Source of the DNA: Pseudoalteromonas sp. SMS1
Lineage (GTDB): Bacteria > Pseudomonadota > Gammaproteobacteria > Enterobacterales > Alteromonadaceae
Reading direction: 5' to 3'
Length of the DNA: 64,000 nt
NCBI RefSeq assembly: GCF_021530565.1
Contig: NZ_JAKGBI010000005.1
Span: 1 to 64,000 of the forward strand
Shown: one piece after another, positions 8,886-17,574 of the stretch
Position numbering within the stretch: the stretch's first letter is position 1
Layout of the letters: every line of letters starts with the position of its first letter
The notes under the pieces: generated by a model
What the model was told of the DNA's origin: nothing
Database searches by the model: none
What the model saw: the letters and a program-made list of their open reading frames with translations, nothing else
Translations under genes and position numbers: made by a program

Positions 8886-10472
8886 ATGGATATACATCGT
8901 CCTATTCGTCGCGCACTATTAAGCGTGTCAGATAAAACCGGTATCGTTGAGTTCGCTCGTGCTCTAGCAGAGTCAGGCGTTGAACTACTTTCTACAGGCG
9001 GTACTTGCAAACTCCTAGCCGATAACGGCATTCAGGTAACGGAAGTATCTGACTACACAGGCCACCCTGAGATCATGGATGGTCGCGTGAAAACCCTCCA
9101 CCCAAAAGTACACGGTGGTATCTTGGGACGTCGTGGCCAAGATGAAGGCGTCATGGCAGACAATAACATTTCTGCTATTGATATGGTTGTAGTTAACTTA
9201 TACCCCTTTGCACAAACTGTTGCAAAAGCTGACTGCAGCCTTGAAGATGCGATCGAAAATATCGACATCGGTGGCCCAACAATGGTGCGTGCAGCAGCTA
9301 AAAATCACAAAGATGTGACGATTGTGGTGAATGCGAGTGACTATGACCGCGTAATTGCTGAAATCAAAGCTAACGAGGGCTCAACAACGTACAAAACACG
9401 TTTTGACCTCGCTATTGCAGCGTACGAACACACAGCACAATATGATGGCATGATCGCAAACTACTTTGGGAAACTGGTTGCTGACTACACTGAAGAAGCG
9501 GCTGAAGAAACTAAATTCCCGCGTACGATCAATATGCAGTTCACTAAGAAACAAGATATGCGCTATGGTGAGAATTCACACCAAGACGCAGCTTTCTATG
9601 TTGAAAACGATATTGAAGAAGCGTCAGTTGCAACTGCTAAGCAACTTCAAGGTAAGGCGCTGTCATTCAACAATATCGCAGACACTGACGCAGCACTAGA
9701 GTGCGTTAAGAGCTTTACCGCACCTGCATGCGTTATTGTTAAACACGCCAACCCATGTGGCGTTGCTGAAGACAAAGATATCTTAGCGGCTTATGATAGA
9801 GCATTCAAAACAGACCCGACATCCGCGTTTGGTGGCATCATTGCATTCAACCGTGAGCTAGACGCTGACACAGCGAAAGCCATCGTGGAGCGCCAGTTTG
9901 TTGAGGTGATAATCGCTCCTAGCATTTCTGTCGAAGCAGCTGAAATCGTTTCTGAGAAGAAAAATGTACGCCTTCTTGAATGTGGTCAGTGGGATGTAAA
10001 GTCTACTGGCGTTGACATCAAACGTGTGAATGGTGGTGTACTGATCCAAGATCGCGATCAAGGCATGGTGACACTTGATGACCTCACTGTCGTATCGAAG
10101 CGTCAACCGACAGAGCAAGAGCTGAAAGACCTATTGTTCTGCTGGAAGGTTGCTAAATTTGTAAAATCAAACGCGATTGTATACGCCCGTGACGGTATGA
10201 CCATAGGTGTAGGTGCTGGCCAAATGAGCCGTGTTTACTCAGCCAAAATAGCCGGCATTAAGGCTGCTGATGAAAACCTTGAAGTAAAAGGGTCTGTGAT
10301 GGCATCGGACGCATTCTTCCCATTCAGAGACGGTATTGACGCAGCGGCAGAAGCCGGGATTACAGCGGTGATTCAGCCTGGTGGTTCAATGCGTGACGAA
10401 GAAGTCATTGCAGCCGCTGACGAAGCTGGTATGGCAATGGTATTCACAGGAATGCGCCATTTCCGCCATTAA
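8886..10472 (+). CDS. purH: Bifunctional AICAR transformylase / IMP cyclohydrolase PurH
   Basis: A 528-residue cytoplasmic enzyme for the last two steps of IMP synthesis: formylation of AICAR from 10-formyl-THF, then ring closure. The N-terminal cyclohydrolase domain (MGS-like fold) has [40 protein letters not shown] and [16 protein letters not shown]. The C-terminal transformylase domain has the catalytic-region [16 protein letters not shown], then [16 protein letters not shown]. The start gives the family N-terminus [18 protein letters not shown]. The 5' spacer (8673-8885) holds a possible TAAAAT -10 element and no PurR operator that I could recognise. A terminator follows. Confidence 0.98.
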   Translation: MDIHRPIRRALLSVSDKTGIVEFARALAESGVELLSTGGTCKLLADNGIQVTEVSDYTGHPEIMDGRVKTLHPKVHGGILGRRGQDEGVMADNNISAIDMVVVNLYPFAQTVAKADCSLEDAIENIDIGGPTMVRAAAKNHKDVTIVVNASDYDRVIAEIKANEGSTTYKTRFDLAIAAYEHTAQYDGMIANYFGKLVADYTEEAAEETKFPRTINMQFTKKQDMRYGENSHQDAAFYVENDIEEASVATAKQLQGKALSFNNIADTDAALECVKSFTAPACVIVKHANPCGVAEDKDILAAYDRAFKTDPTSAFGGIIAFNRELDADTAKAIVERQFVEVIIAPSISVEAAEIVSEKKNVRLLECGQWDVKSTGVDIKRVNGGVLIQDRDQGMVTLDDLTVVSKRQPTEQELKDLLFCWKVAKFVKSNAIVYARDGMTIGVGAGQMSRVYSAKIAGIKAADENLEVKGSVMASDAFFPFRDGIDAAAEAGITAVIQPGGSMRDEEVIAAADEAGMAMVFTGMRHFRH

Positions 10473-10475
10473 TCG

Positions 10476-10511
10476 AAAAGCGCGAGATGTTTAACGTTTC
10501 GCGCTTTTTGT
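10476..10511 (+). terminator. Rho-independent terminator after purH
   Basis: AAAAGCGCGA (10476-10485) pairs with TCGCGCTTTT (10499-10508), and the T-run continues into TTTG. Confidence 0.88.
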
Positions 10512-10572
10512 TTGCACCAAATTCAAGTATTCTGACCAAAAGACAATCACAATAACTTGAAGGAACTGAATA

Positions 10573-11403
10573 ATGAAATTAGGTATTAAAGCTTTAATTG
10601 CCGCGGGCATCGTTACTGCATTAGCAGGTTGTAGTAGTACAACGAGTTCTGATAGTTCAACTGCCAGCATTGCCAAAGCAGCGCAAAGCAGTGAACGTGC
10701 AGAAAACAATCGTGCACGTGATAAATACCGTAATCCAGTCCAAACATTGGCGTTTTTTGGTCTAAAGCCGAACATGACGGTCGTTGAAATCTCACCTGGT
10801 GGCGGTTGGTATACTGAAATTCTTGCTCCAACAATTAAGGGACAGGGCACCTTATATGCTGCACACTTCCCTGCCAGTTCAGAGCGTGAATACTTCAGAA
10901 ACTCACTGGCAGCTTTTAAAAAGAAAGTCGCTACAGACTCTCGTTTTAGTGAAGTTAAAGTCACTGAGTTTTCAGCGGCTTCTCACCACGATGTGGCCCC
11001 CGCGGGCTCTGCAGACATGGTTCTAACTTTCCGTAATGTGCACAACTGGTATATGCGTCCAGGCGACGAAGGCGTTCTAAAGTCATTTCAGGCATTTCAT
11101 AAAGCCCTGAAACCAGGTGGTATTCTTGGTGTTGTAGAGCATCGCTTACCTGAACACCGTGACACGGAAGATCAAAAACGTTCTGGTTATATGAAGCAGA
11201 GCTACGTCATTGAAATGGCGAAACAAGCAGGCTTTGAATTGGTAGCAAGCAGCGAAATCAATGCTAACCCACTGGACAGCGCTAACCACCCACGTGGTGT
11301 TTGGACGCTACCGCCTAGACTTGCGCTTGGAGACGAAAAGTCGGCGCAATACAAGGCAATTGGGGAAAGCGACCGTATGACTTTAAAGTTTAAAAAGATT
11401 TAA
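10573..11403 (+). CDS. Lipoprotein with class I methyltransferase fold (COG4798-like)
   Basis: A 276-residue protein. The N-terminus MKLGIKALIAAGIVTALAGC is a textbook lipoprotein signal with lipobox LAGC and Cys20, followed by a Ser/Thr-rich linker. The body resembles predicted methyltransferases: RDKYRNPVQTLAFFGLKPNM, then VVEISPGGGWYTEILAP as a SAM-motif-like glycine segment near residue 75, VLTFRNVHNWYM near 155, and LKPGGILGVVEHR near 185. A lipid-anchored envelope protein would lack ready access to SAM, so the substrate and even the activity are unknown. An AAGGAAC site precedes the ATG. purD starts 14 bp downstream, so they probably share a transcript. Confidence 0.8.
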   Translation: MKLGIKALIAAGIVTALAGCSSTTSSDSSTASIAKAAQSSERAENNRARDKYRNPVQTLAFFGLKPNMTVVEISPGGGWYTEILAPTIKGQGTLYAAHFPASSEREYFRNSLAAFKKKVATDSRFSEVKVTEFSAASHHDVAPAGSADMVLTFRNVHNWYMRPGDEGVLKSFQAFHKALKPGGILGVVEHRLPEHRDTEDQKRSGYMKQSYVIEMAKQAGFELVASSEINANPLDSANHPRGVWTLPPRLALGDEKSAQYKAIGESDRMTLKFKKI

Positions 11404-11417
11404 TAGGAAACTTTGCC

Positions 11418-12701
11418 ATGAATGTACTTGTCATTGGCAGCGGTGGCCGCGAACACGCACTCGCGTTCAAAGCCGCTCAAAACCCATCTGTAAAAACTGT
11501 ATTTGTTGCACCTGGTAACGCAGGCACGGCACTTGAGCCTAAGCTTGAAAATGTAGCAATTGGCGTTGAAGATTTAGACGCATTAGTGGCATTTGCAAAA
11601 GAGCAAAAGGTTGAACTAACGATTGTAGGACCTGAAGCACCGCTTGTGATTGGTGTTGTCGATCGATTCCGCTCAGAAGGATTAGCGATATTCGGACCAA
11701 CTCAAGCAGCTGCGCAATTAGAAGGCTCTAAGTCTTTCACAAAAGACTTTTTAGCCAGACATAACATCCCAACAGCAAGCTATCAAACATTTACGGAGAT
11801 AGACCCTGCGATTGCATATGTTAAAGCGCAAGGCGCTCCAATTGTTGTTAAAGCAGATGGTTTAGCAGCTGGTAAAGGTGTGATCGTTGCGATGACAGAA
11901 GCCGAGGCTGAAGAAGCAATTCGCGATATGCTTGCAGGTAACGCATTTGGTGATGCTGGTAGTCGTGTTGTCATTGAAGAGTTTCTTGAGGGTGAAGAGG
12001 CCTCTTTCATCGTTATGGTTGATGGCAAACATGTTTTACCATTCGCCACCAGCCAAGACCATAAACGTGCATACAATGGCGACCAAGGTCCAAATACCGG
12101 TGGTATGGGTGCCTACTCACCTGCACCTGTCGTTACTCAAGAAATTCACAATCGCATTATGGATGAAGTAATTAATCCAACTGTTGAAGGGATGGCAGCT
12201 GAAGGACACCCTTATACTGGTTTCTTATATGCAGGTCTCATGATCACAGCCGACGGTACACCAAAGGTCATTGAATATAACTGTCGTTTTGGCGATCCAG
12301 AAACTCAGCCTATCATGTTACGTTTACAATCTGACTTAGTATCATTGATTGAAGCGGCAAACAGACAAGAGCTTGACCAAACCGACATTCAGTTTGATCC
12401 TAGAGCTGCGGTCGGCGTAGTGTTGGCTGCAAAGGGCTACCCTGCAAGTTACCCTAAAGGCGATGCAATTTCAGGCCTTCAAGTTGAGTATTCTGAAGGT
12501 GAGAAAGTATTCCATGCGGGTACTAAGCAACAGGGTGATGATGTGGTGACGGCTGGTGGGCGCGTACTTTGTGCCACTGCGTTAGGACACTCAGTTACTG
12601 AAGCACAAAAACGCGCTTATGCACTGGTAAAAGACATCCATTGGGACGGTGTTGAATACCGTACAGATATTGCTTATCGCGCGATTGCACGAGAGCAATA
12701 A
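11418..12701 (+). CDS. purD: Phosphoribosylamine-glycine ligase PurD (GAR synthetase)
   Basis: A 427-residue ATP-grasp enzyme joining 5-phosphoribosylamine and glycine to make GAR, the second step of de novo purine synthesis. It opens with MNVLVIGSGGREHALAFKAA, the family N-terminus. ATP-grasp features are KADGLAAGKGVIVAMTEAEA near residue 143, VVIEEFLEGEEASFIVMVDG near 183, DQGPNTGGMGAYSPAP near 222, and YNCRFGDPETQP near 288. TAGGAAAC provides the ribosome site 14 bp after the lipoprotein stop. With purH upstream it keeps the purH-purD linkage common in gammaproteobacteria, here with one gene inserted. A strong terminator follows. Confidence 0.98.
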   Translation: MNVLVIGSGGREHALAFKAAQNPSVKTVFVAPGNAGTALEPKLENVAIGVEDLDALVAFAKEQKVELTIVGPEAPLVIGVVDRFRSEGLAIFGPTQAAAQLEGSKSFTKDFLARHNIPTASYQTFTEIDPAIAYVKAQGAPIVVKADGLAAGKGVIVAMTEAEAEEAIRDMLAGNAFGDAGSRVVIEEFLEGEEASFIVMVDGKHVLPFATSQDHKRAYNGDQGPNTGGMGAYSPAPVVTQEIHNRIMDEVINPTVEGMAAEGHPYTGFLYAGLMITADGTPKVIEYNCRFGDPETQPIMLRLQSDLVSLIEAANRQELDQTDIQFDPRAAVGVVLAAKGYPASYPKGDAISGLQVEYSEGEKVFHAGTKQQGDDVVTAGGRVLCATALGHSVTEAQKRAYALVKDIHWDGVEYRTDIAYRAIAREQ

Positions 12702-12716
12702 ACCCCAAGTACCTTT

Positions 12717-12748
12717 AAAAAGCGGTTGATTATACAACCGCTTTTTTT
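12717..12748 (+). terminator. Rho-independent terminator after purD
   Basis: AAAAAGCGGTTG (12717-12728) pairs with CAACCGCTTTTT from 12735, followed by further T residues. Confidence 0.95.
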
Positions 12749-12893
12749 ATGCGCCGACCACAAGTATTGAATAAAAATAAAAACCACTATCAATTTCAAA
12801 CATATGAAATATATGTATTTTTTATTTTAGCCATTGGTATTTTGTATCTGACTTGCTAGGATCTCCTTTTGACTCATCTTTAGGGGCGTAAAG

Positions 12894-13706
12894 ATGCAAG
12901 GTACTTTGAAAAAGCTCAAAGCCACACTCACAAACCCAATTCAGTATCAGTTACCCGTTGGTGATGAACTCATCAACCTCAACGAGTATTTTGGCCGCGA
13001 AATCACCCTCACGTTCAGTGGCAATATTTACTGTTGTAGCTGTGGTAAAAAAACGAAAAAAAGCTATTCCCAAGGCCACTGCTTTGTTTGTATGAAAAAG
13101 CTAGCTAGCTGTGACATGTGTATTATGAAACCTGAGACCTGTCACTTCGATAAGGGAACTTGTCGAGAGCCAGAATGGGGGGAAGCAAATTGCATGATCC
13201 CACACTACGTATATTTAGCCAATACCTCCGGTCTGAAGGTTGGGATCACCAGACATACCCAAATTCCCACTCGCTGGATAGATCAAGGTGCAACGCAAGC
13301 ATTACCCATCTTCAAAGTACAAACACGTTTGCAATCTGGTTTAGTTGAAGTGGCTTTGGCTGAGTTTATTGCCGACAAAACAAATTGGCGAAATATGCTC
13401 AAAGGTATCAACCCTGAGCTTGACCTAAAAGCAAGTGCTCAATTATTAATTCCCAAAATAGAAGAGAAACTAGATGAGCTCGCTCAATTATTCGGCGCAA
13501 CCGCAATAGAACGCTTAGATGAAGAGGTCGTTGACCTCTCCTTCCCCGTGGGCGAGTATCCAACTAAAATCAGTTCTTTCAATTTTGACAAAGAACCGAC
13601 TGTCACTGGGGTACTAAAAGGGATAAAAGGCCAATACTTAATCTTCGACAATGGCGTTATCAATATTCGTAAGTTCACATCTTATGAAGTTAGCTTTTCG
13701 GCTTGA
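12894..13706 (+). CDS. DUF2797 family protein with GIY-YIG-like core
   Basis: A 270-residue protein that I assign to DUF2797. A cysteine-rich zone, IYCCSCGKKTKKS, then HCFVCMKKLASCDMCIMKP and CHFDKGTC (roughly residues 46-95), looks like one or two zinc-binding sites. It is followed by HYVYLANTSGLKVGITR (near residue 103) and PTRWIDQGA, which resembles the beta-hairpin and Arg/Trp signature of GIY-YIG nucleases. Nuclease activity has not been shown as far as I know. AGGGGCG precedes the ATG at good spacing. Its 3' end overlaps the convergent CBS-GGDEF-EAL gene by 25 bp, an unusual tail-to-tail arrangement. Confidence 0.8.
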   Translation: MQGTLKKLKATLTNPIQYQLPVGDELINLNEYFGREITLTFSGNIYCCSCGKKTKKSYSQGHCFVCMKKLASCDMCIMKPETCHFDKGTCREPEWGEANCMIPHYVYLANTSGLKVGITRHTQIPTRWIDQGATQALPIFKVQTRLQSGLVEVALAEFIADKTNWRNMLKGINPELDLKASAQLLIPKIEEKLDELAQLFGATAIERLDEEVVDLSFPVGEYPTKISSFNFDKEPTVTGVLKGIKGQYLIFDNGVINIRKFTSYEVSFSA

Positions 13707-16198
13707 TAAAAGCGCTGCCAAGCCGCTTGAGAAAGCGGCTTACAATACAAGTACCCCTGCATCGCGTGGCAGCCAAGCTTTTGTAAAAACTGCATCTGCT
13801 CAAGTTTTTCTACTCCTTCCGCGACCACAAACAATTTGAGTGCCTTTGCCATCGCCACGATTGCACTGACTACTTCGCTATTGCCATATTCATCGGGAAT
13901 TTTAGCGATAAAACTAGGATCAATTTTGAGGATATCTATGGGTAGCTTAGTCAAGTAACTAAGTGCAGAGTAACCGGTACCAAAGTCATCGAGGGCAATG
14001 CTGATCCCCAACTCTTTTAACGCGCCCAGTACCCTTTTAGCTTTTTGGAAGTTACCGACAAAACAGCTTTCAGTCAGCTCTAGTTCTATCTGACCCCCTT
14101 CTATACCATACTCATTCAATGCCGATTGTATCGTTTCCACCAGCCCCCCTTGGGTAAGATGTTGGGCAGAAATATTAATGGCGATACGACGAATTTCACA
14201 CCCTTGTCGTTGCCAGTCGGCCAACTGCGCACAGGCCCTGTCAATCACCCACTCGTCGAGTTTAACTATCAATCCGAGCTCTTCGGCCAAAGGAATAAAC
14301 TGCCCAGGAGAAATGATACCGAGGTTAGGGTCTTGCCACCGTAATAAGCACTCTAAACTCATTATACGCCCACTGGCGAGGCACTTTAACGGTTGAAAGT
14401 AGAGCTCAAACTCGCCATTTTCTAATGCGCTTTGAAAGCGACTCTGCATTGACAATCGCTCTAGCGAACGCGCATTCATCGAAGCTTTGTACATTTGAAA
14501 CGAATTTCGCCCTAGCTCCTTCGAGCGGTACATAGCGACATCAGCATGCTTAAGTAAACTCTCACTGTCCAAACCATCTTCAGGATACATCGAAGCACCT
14601 AAAGAAGCTGTCGCCGCGACGGATATTTCTCCAAGGTCAAAAGATTTATTAAATTGAAGTAAGAGCTTGTCTGCAAACGTTACGACACTGTCCATATCAT
14701 GGACCTCTGTGAGTAACACCACAAATTCGTCTCCTCCCAACCTTGCTAAGGTATCTCCTTCATTTAAGATCGACTTGATACGTTCACTGACTTGGATAAG
14801 TAATTTATCGCCGGCACTATGGCCCAAGGTGTCATTCACTTCTTTAAAACGATCTAGGTCGATAAACATGATACTAATTTTGTCTCGATCACGATGAGCA
14901 GCAGCAAGTGCCATCGCCAGCCGATCGTAAAACAAGCGACGATTTGGCAGCCCTGTCAACTCGTCAAAATATGCCAAACGTGCAATCTTTTCTTCGGCAT
15001 TCTTGCGCTCGGTAATATCACTAAAAATGGCGGCATACAGGACTTCATCACTATAGGGCTCGTTGATTTCAATGATCGTCAACCACTCGACGTAAATTTC
15101 GCCACTTTTCTTTTTGTTGCAGATCTCCCCTTGCCAGACACCTTTATTTCTCAGCTCGTCCCACATCGTGTCATAGTAAGGCTTTTTATGAAGTCCTGAA
15201 CTCAAAATACTGGGAGTTTTACCAATGACTTCATAATCTTGATAGCCTGTTAGGGCACTAAACGCGGGGTTGATTTGAATAATTTCACCACTGCTACGCG
15301 TGATCATAATACCATCTAGTGAAGCATCAATAATGCGATTAGCGAGGTATAAATTTTTTTCTGACTTTCGCAGTGCAATGTCCCTTTGCGCTAGGACATT
15401 TTCTAATTCGCTACAATAGGCTGTTTCAATCTCAGTTAAGACATTTTTCAGTGCTAATAACCCGATTACTTGGTGCGTATCATGGGTCCTAACTACCAAA
15501 TGCCGAATCGATTTGGCTGTCATCTTTCGATAAGCATCAAACAAGCTTTCTTGTGGCGTCATGGATAACATAGGGTAACTGGCCAGCTGCCAGCACGGCA
15601 TTTGCCATTTCGGCTCCAAGATAGCATAAGCTACATCCCGTTGCGTGATGATGCCATACTCTTCAAGTTGTTGGTTGTACACCAAAACAGCGGTGGCTCG
15701 CTCAGCACGCATGACTTCAATGGCGTCACTCACACACTGTTCACTATCCAGTATTTTTACATTGTCATCATAGTGATCTTCAATAGGTCGAAAGTGCAGG
15801 TAGTGATCGAGGCCTTGGTTTCGCACAATATCAGACAAAGAAACCACCCCAATAGGCACAAAGTCCTCATCTTTTACCAACAGATGCCTGATCCCAAGCT
15901 GGTGTAGCTTGACTGTTGCTTCACTTAGGGTCTTATCAACGAGGATATCATGAACAGGGGCTGTCATAACCTGCCCGATAGGCAGCGCTACAATATGGAC
16001 ATTTTTTACATCTAGTTTTACGCAATCCGACTCAGTCCAAATTCCGACAATTTCATCATTACGCTTGACAAAAATTGAGCTAATACTATGTTTTCGCATA
16101 ATGCAGAGCGCATCATACAGGCTGGTCGAATAGTCACATGACAGCAAGTTAGCCGAAAACACGTCTTTGATCTTCAGTTGACGTGAATCACCCATCAT
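13682..16198 (-). CDS. CBS-PAS-GGDEF-EAL cyclic-di-GMP protein
   Basis: An 838-residue cytoplasmic signalling protein. The start is placed at ATG 16198 because GAGGAAA fits it and not the upstream GTG (16204). Residues ~1-270 hold two CBS pairs (for example HSISSIFVKRNDEIVGIW and RAERATAVLVYNQQLEEYGI), likely a nucleotide sensor. A PAS domain follows (~290-395). The GGDEF domain has an intact RLGGDEFVVLL motif near residue 487, so diguanylate cyclase activity is plausible. The EAL domain (~580-835) has ECLLRW instead of EALLRW, but keeps INISAQ, ELTES and DDFGTGYSALSYL, so phosphodiesterase activity may persist. No membrane segment is visible. It is divergent from the 99-residue gene at 16279. 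Confidence 0.92.
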   Translation of the reverse strand: MMGDSRQLKIKDVFSANLLSCDYSTSLYDALCIMRKHSISSIFVKRNDEIVGIWTESDCVKLDVKNVHIVALPIGQVMTAPVHDILVDKTLSEATVKLHQLGIRHLLVKDEDFVPIGVVSLSDIVRNQGLDHYLHFRPIEDHYDDNVKILDSEQCVSDAIEVMRAERATAVLVYNQQLEEYGIITQRDVAYAILEPKWQMPCWQLASYPMLSMTPQESLFDAYRKMTAKSIRHLVVRTHDTHQVIGLLALKNVLTEIETAYCSELENVLAQRDIALRKSEKNLYLANRIIDASLDGIMITRSSGEIIQINPAFSALTGYQDYEVIGKTPSILSSGLHKKPYYDTMWDELRNKGVWQGEICNKKKSGEIYVEWLTIIEINEPYSDEVLYAAIFSDITERKNAEEKIARLAYFDELTGLPNRRLFYDRLAMALAAAHRDRDKISIMFIDLDRFKEVNDTLGHSAGDKLLIQVSERIKSILNEGDTLARLGGDEFVVLLTEVHDMDSVVTFADKLLLQFNKSFDLGEISVAATASLGASMYPEDGLDSESLLKHADVAMYRSKELGRNSFQMYKASMNARSLERLSMQSRFQSALENGEFELYFQPLKCLASGRIMSLECLLRWQDPNLGIISPGQFIPLAEELGLIVKLDEWVIDRACAQLADWQRQGCEIRRIAINISAQHLTQGGLVETIQSALNEYGIEGGQIELELTESCFVGNFQKAKRVLGALKELGISIALDDFGTGYSALSYLTKLPIDILKIDPSFIAKIPDEYGNSEVVSAIVAMAKALKLFVVAEGVEKLEQMQFLQKLGCHAMQGYLYCKPLSQAAWQRFYQAEKLTS

Positions 16199-16278
16199 AA
16201 GCACTTTCCTCGCAATAACACAATCAACTCGAGTATACTTTGACCCTGATCGCTGACTTTGACTGAGAACAAATTATT

Positions 16279-16578
16279 ATGATTAATTCGTACCCATTAG
16301 TGCTTATATTCGACCAAAGTATAGAGTATGTAGACAGTGCAAAAAACCTTGAAGAGAGTTTGTTCTATTTATCAGAAAAGCAATTAAAAACAGTTATCTA
16401 CATTAACATTCATGGAGATGTTTATGATCGTGACGGCCACCCCACCCACTTACCAAACTACTCTGATTTAACGAAATTAGTGCAACAAAAGTTGGTTTCA
16501 GAAGGTCAATGTTGTACTGCAAAAATTCAAATAAGTCAGTTAGACCAATTATTTAACCTATTAAAAGAGACCAATTAG
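16279..16578 (+). CDS. Hypothetical protein, 99 residues
   Basis: I do not recognise this protein. It begins MINSYPLVLIFDQSIEYVDS and has an alternating alpha/beta look, with a hydrophobic first strand and KTVIYINIHGDVYDRDG in the middle; no signal peptide or membrane segment is seen. GAGAAC upstream is an acceptable ribosome site. It is divergent from the CBS-GGDEF-EAL gene (80-bp gap) and overlaps the convergent deacetylase gene by 4 bp at the stop codons. The position and a good frame argue that it is real. Confidence 0.7.
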   Translation: MINSYPLVLIFDQSIEYVDSAKNLEESLFYLSEKQLKTVIYINIHGDVYDRDGHPTHLPNYSDLTKLVQQKLVSEGQCCTAKIQISQLDQLFNLLKETN

Positions 16579-17492
16579 AATTCAGCCAGTGTTCGTAGGT
16601 GAGTTTCAACGCTGCGACCTAAAGACGACAGGTCGTATCCCCCTTCTAAATAGGAAATAATGCCTAGACAGTTCAACTCTGTGCTCAACGTCGCAATTTG
16701 CTCAGTAAACCAAGCATAATCGCTCTCAACAAACTTTAAACCGCCCATATCATCTTCGAGGTGCGCATCAAAACCAGCGCTGATAAAAATAAGCTCAGGT
16801 TTAAATGCACGTATCCTTGGTAACCACTGTTGGGTGTAAAGTGCTTTTAGATCATTTCCGTCGCTGGCAATAGGTAAAGGTGAGTTCACAACAGTGTCGG
16901 AATTTTCAATTTCACTGTTCGGATAGAAAGGGTACTGAAATAAGGAGCAAAAAAGCACATCAGTATCATCTTTCACAATCGCCTGAGTACCATCTCCATG
17001 ATGCACATCAATGTCTAATATAGCGATCCGCTTTACCCCCTGCTGCTTGGCGTAAGCCACCGCAATGGCGACATTATTAAATACACAAAACCCCGCTGAT
17101 TGAGCTCGACTAGCGTGATGACCTGGAGGACGCACAGAACAAAACGCCGCATCAAGACGCCCTGCGAGGACTTCATCGACAGCCAATATGCCTGCGCCCA
17201 CAGCCCGTTCAATGGCTTTCAGTGAGTCGCCACACAGCGATGTATCACCATCTAACTCAGCTAAACCTTGCGCTGGTATCGCAGCAAGCACTTGCTCAAT
17301 ATGCGCGTTATCATGTGCCAAGGCAAAATGCGCTACCTGTGCTTTTGGCGCACTGAGATGCGTAAGCGCGATATCTAAACCTGACGCGAGAATACGATCA
17401 GAGATTGCATCCAGTCGATTTGGGCATTCTGGATGTGCTTCATGCATTTTATGCTTACGACAATGTGGATGGCTTATGATGGCTGTACGCAT
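16575..17492 (-). CDS. Histone-deacetylase-family (class II type) hydrolase
   Basis: A 305-residue zinc-dependent deacetylase-fold protein related to acetylpolyamine amidohydrolases and acetoin-utilisation proteins. Conserved active-site elements are readable: HPECPNRLDAI near the start, VRPPGHHASRAQSAGFCVFN with the paired His, ILDIDVHHGDGTQ with the zinc ligands Asp and His, SAGFDAHLEDDMGG with the third zinc Asp, and SYLEGGYDL at the C-terminal side. Bacterial members deacetylate small amines, lysines or other N-acyl substrates; the substrate here is unknown. AAGGAATC is the ribosome site. It has its own short upstream spacer. Confidence 0.92.
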   Translation of the reverse strand: MRTAIISHPHCRKHKMHEAHPECPNRLDAISDRILASGLDIALTHLSAPKAQVAHFALAHDNAHIEQVLAAIPAQGLAELDGDTSLCGDSLKAIERAVGAGILAVDEVLAGRLDAAFCSVRPPGHHASRAQSAGFCVFNNVAIAVAYAKQQGVKRIAILDIDVHHGDGTQAIVKDDTDVLFCSLFQYPFYPNSEIENSDTVVNSPLPIASDGNDLKALYTQQWLPRIRAFKPELIFISAGFDAHLEDDMGGLKFVESDYAWFTEQIATLSTELNCLGIISYLEGGYDLSSLGRSVETHLRTLAEF

Positions 17493-17574
17493 AACGATTC
17501 CTTGATAGAGTCTGTGTCCAGTGTATCAAAGCTTACAGCGGTGAGCTTTGATACTTTGGTTTTAGGCCCTGCAC

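Noticed and set aside
10491..10964. Minus-strand 157-codon frame opposite the lipoprotein gene
   Set aside because: It overlaps the purH terminator and lies opposite a gene with a clear lipobox and ribosome site.
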